5,796 bases of DNA from Parvularcula sp. (GTDB lineage: Bacteria > Pseudomonadota > Alphaproteobacteria > Caulobacterales > Parvularculaceae), in the NCBI GenBank assembly GCA_003506635.1, contig DNZB01000296.1:1-5796 (forward strand). Direction: 5' to 3'. Positions 5,390 to 5,796 of this stretch are shown here, piece after piece (the first letter of the stretch is position 1; each line of letters begins with the position of its first letter). The notes below the pieces were generated by a model, which worked only from the letters and a program-made list of their open reading frames with translations, was not told the DNA's origin and searched no databases. The position numbers and the translations under genes are program-made.

Positions 5390-5796
5390 ATGTCCGACAA
5401 GATGATCAATGATGAGGCGATGGACCTCCTCTTCCGCACCGCGCGCACGCGCAATGGCTGGGAGGAGCGGAAGGTCTCGCGTCCACTGATGCAGGCCGTC
5501 TACGACCTGATGAAGTGGGGATCGACCTCGGCGAACTGCTCGCCGGCGCGCTTCGTTTTCGTCGCCTCGGATGAGGGCAAGGCGCGATTGAAGCCGCTGC
5601 TCGCGCCCGGCAATGTCAACAAGACGATGGCGGCGCCTTGCTGCGTGATCATCGCGCATGACATCGAATTCTACGAGAAGCTGCCGCAGCTTTTTCCGCA
5701 TACGGACGCAAAAAGCTGGTTCACCGGGAATGAGAAGCTGATCGCCGACACCGCCTTCCGCAACGGCACGTTGCAGGGCGCCTATTTCATGCTCGC
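5390..5796 (+). CDS. rutE: Malonic semialdehyde reductase-like nitroreductase, 3' end beyond the window
   Basis: Partial gene: 135 codons are present with no stop, against about 196 residues for RutE proteins, so the C-terminal third lies outside. The reading closely resembles E. coli RutE along its length: ARTRNGWEERKVS near the start, then LMKWGSTSANCSPARFVFV (40-58, the FMN-phosphate-binding part of the nitroreductase fold), GNVNKTMAAP, EFYEKLPQLFPH and ADTAFRNGTLQGAYFML at the edge. RutE is a flavin-dependent NAD(P)H enzyme reducing malonic semialdehyde to 3-hydroxypropionate in the uracil-degrading Rut pathway. No rutA-D gene is visible here, so the true substrate may be another small aldehyde or a quinone-like compound. 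A GGAG at 5375-5378 stands 11 bases before the ATG, a long spacing; an in-frame ATG at 5402 is an alternative with no better ribosome site. Probably co-transcribed with nfuA. Confidence 0.9.
   Translation, partial: MSDKMINDEAMDLLFRTARTRNGWEERKVSRPLMQAVYDLMKWGSTSANCSPARFVFVASDEGKARLKPLLAPGNVNKTMAAPCCVIIAHDIEFYEKLPQLFPHTDAKSWFTGNEKLIADTAFRNGTLQGAYFML

Noticed and set aside
5249..5701. 150-codon minus-strand open frame across the nfuA end and the rutE start
   Set aside because: Antisense to two recognisable genes and rich in Arg; no domain is visible, and the plus-strand RutE reading matches along its length.

Overview
The window looks like ordinary core chromosome from a GC-rich alphaproteobacterium. 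That placement is an inference from GC-biased codon use, tight gene packing, a malic enzyme fused to a phosphotransacetylase domain, and an NfuA protein with an Nfu_N plus NifU_C layout. No genus can be named with confidence. All six genes are housekeeping or metabolic. I see no transposase, integrase, CRISPR array, tRNA, rRNA or phage gene, and no gene-free stretch longer than 134 bases.

Layout, left to right. Positions 25-1439 (+) hold nth (endonuclease III, base-excision repair) and pyrF (orotidine 5'-phosphate decarboxylase, last step of UMP synthesis), translationally coupled by an ATGA overlap. Positions 1423-4598 (-) hold maeB (NADP-type malic enzyme with a C-terminal phosphotransacetylase-like domain) followed by a small exported DUF547 protein. 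The DUF547 gene converges on pyrF and the two 3' ends overlap by 17 bases. A 134-base divergent intergenic region (4599-4732) separates maeB from the rightward pair nfuA (Fe-S cluster carrier) and a rutE-like nitroreductase gene. That last gene runs off the right edge and has about two thirds of its usual length.

Functional links are loose. MaeB takes malate to pyruvate and NADPH, linking the TCA cycle to gluconeogenic and reductive metabolism. NfuA delivers 4Fe-4S clusters, and Nth is itself a 4Fe-4S protein, although the two genes are in separate transcription units. The RutE-like enzyme would reduce malonic semialdehyde or a related small aldehyde. The DUF547 protein has no assigned function, and its position behind maeB is its only context.

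I found no evidence for a novel system. The points worth a second look are modest: a GC-rich hairpin sharing an exact 13-base core on both sides of maeB, one copy lying inside a possible maeB promoter; an exact 18-base in-frame repeat inside maeB; the overlapping convergent 3' ends of pyrF and the DUF547 gene; and two possible starts for the DUF547 protein.
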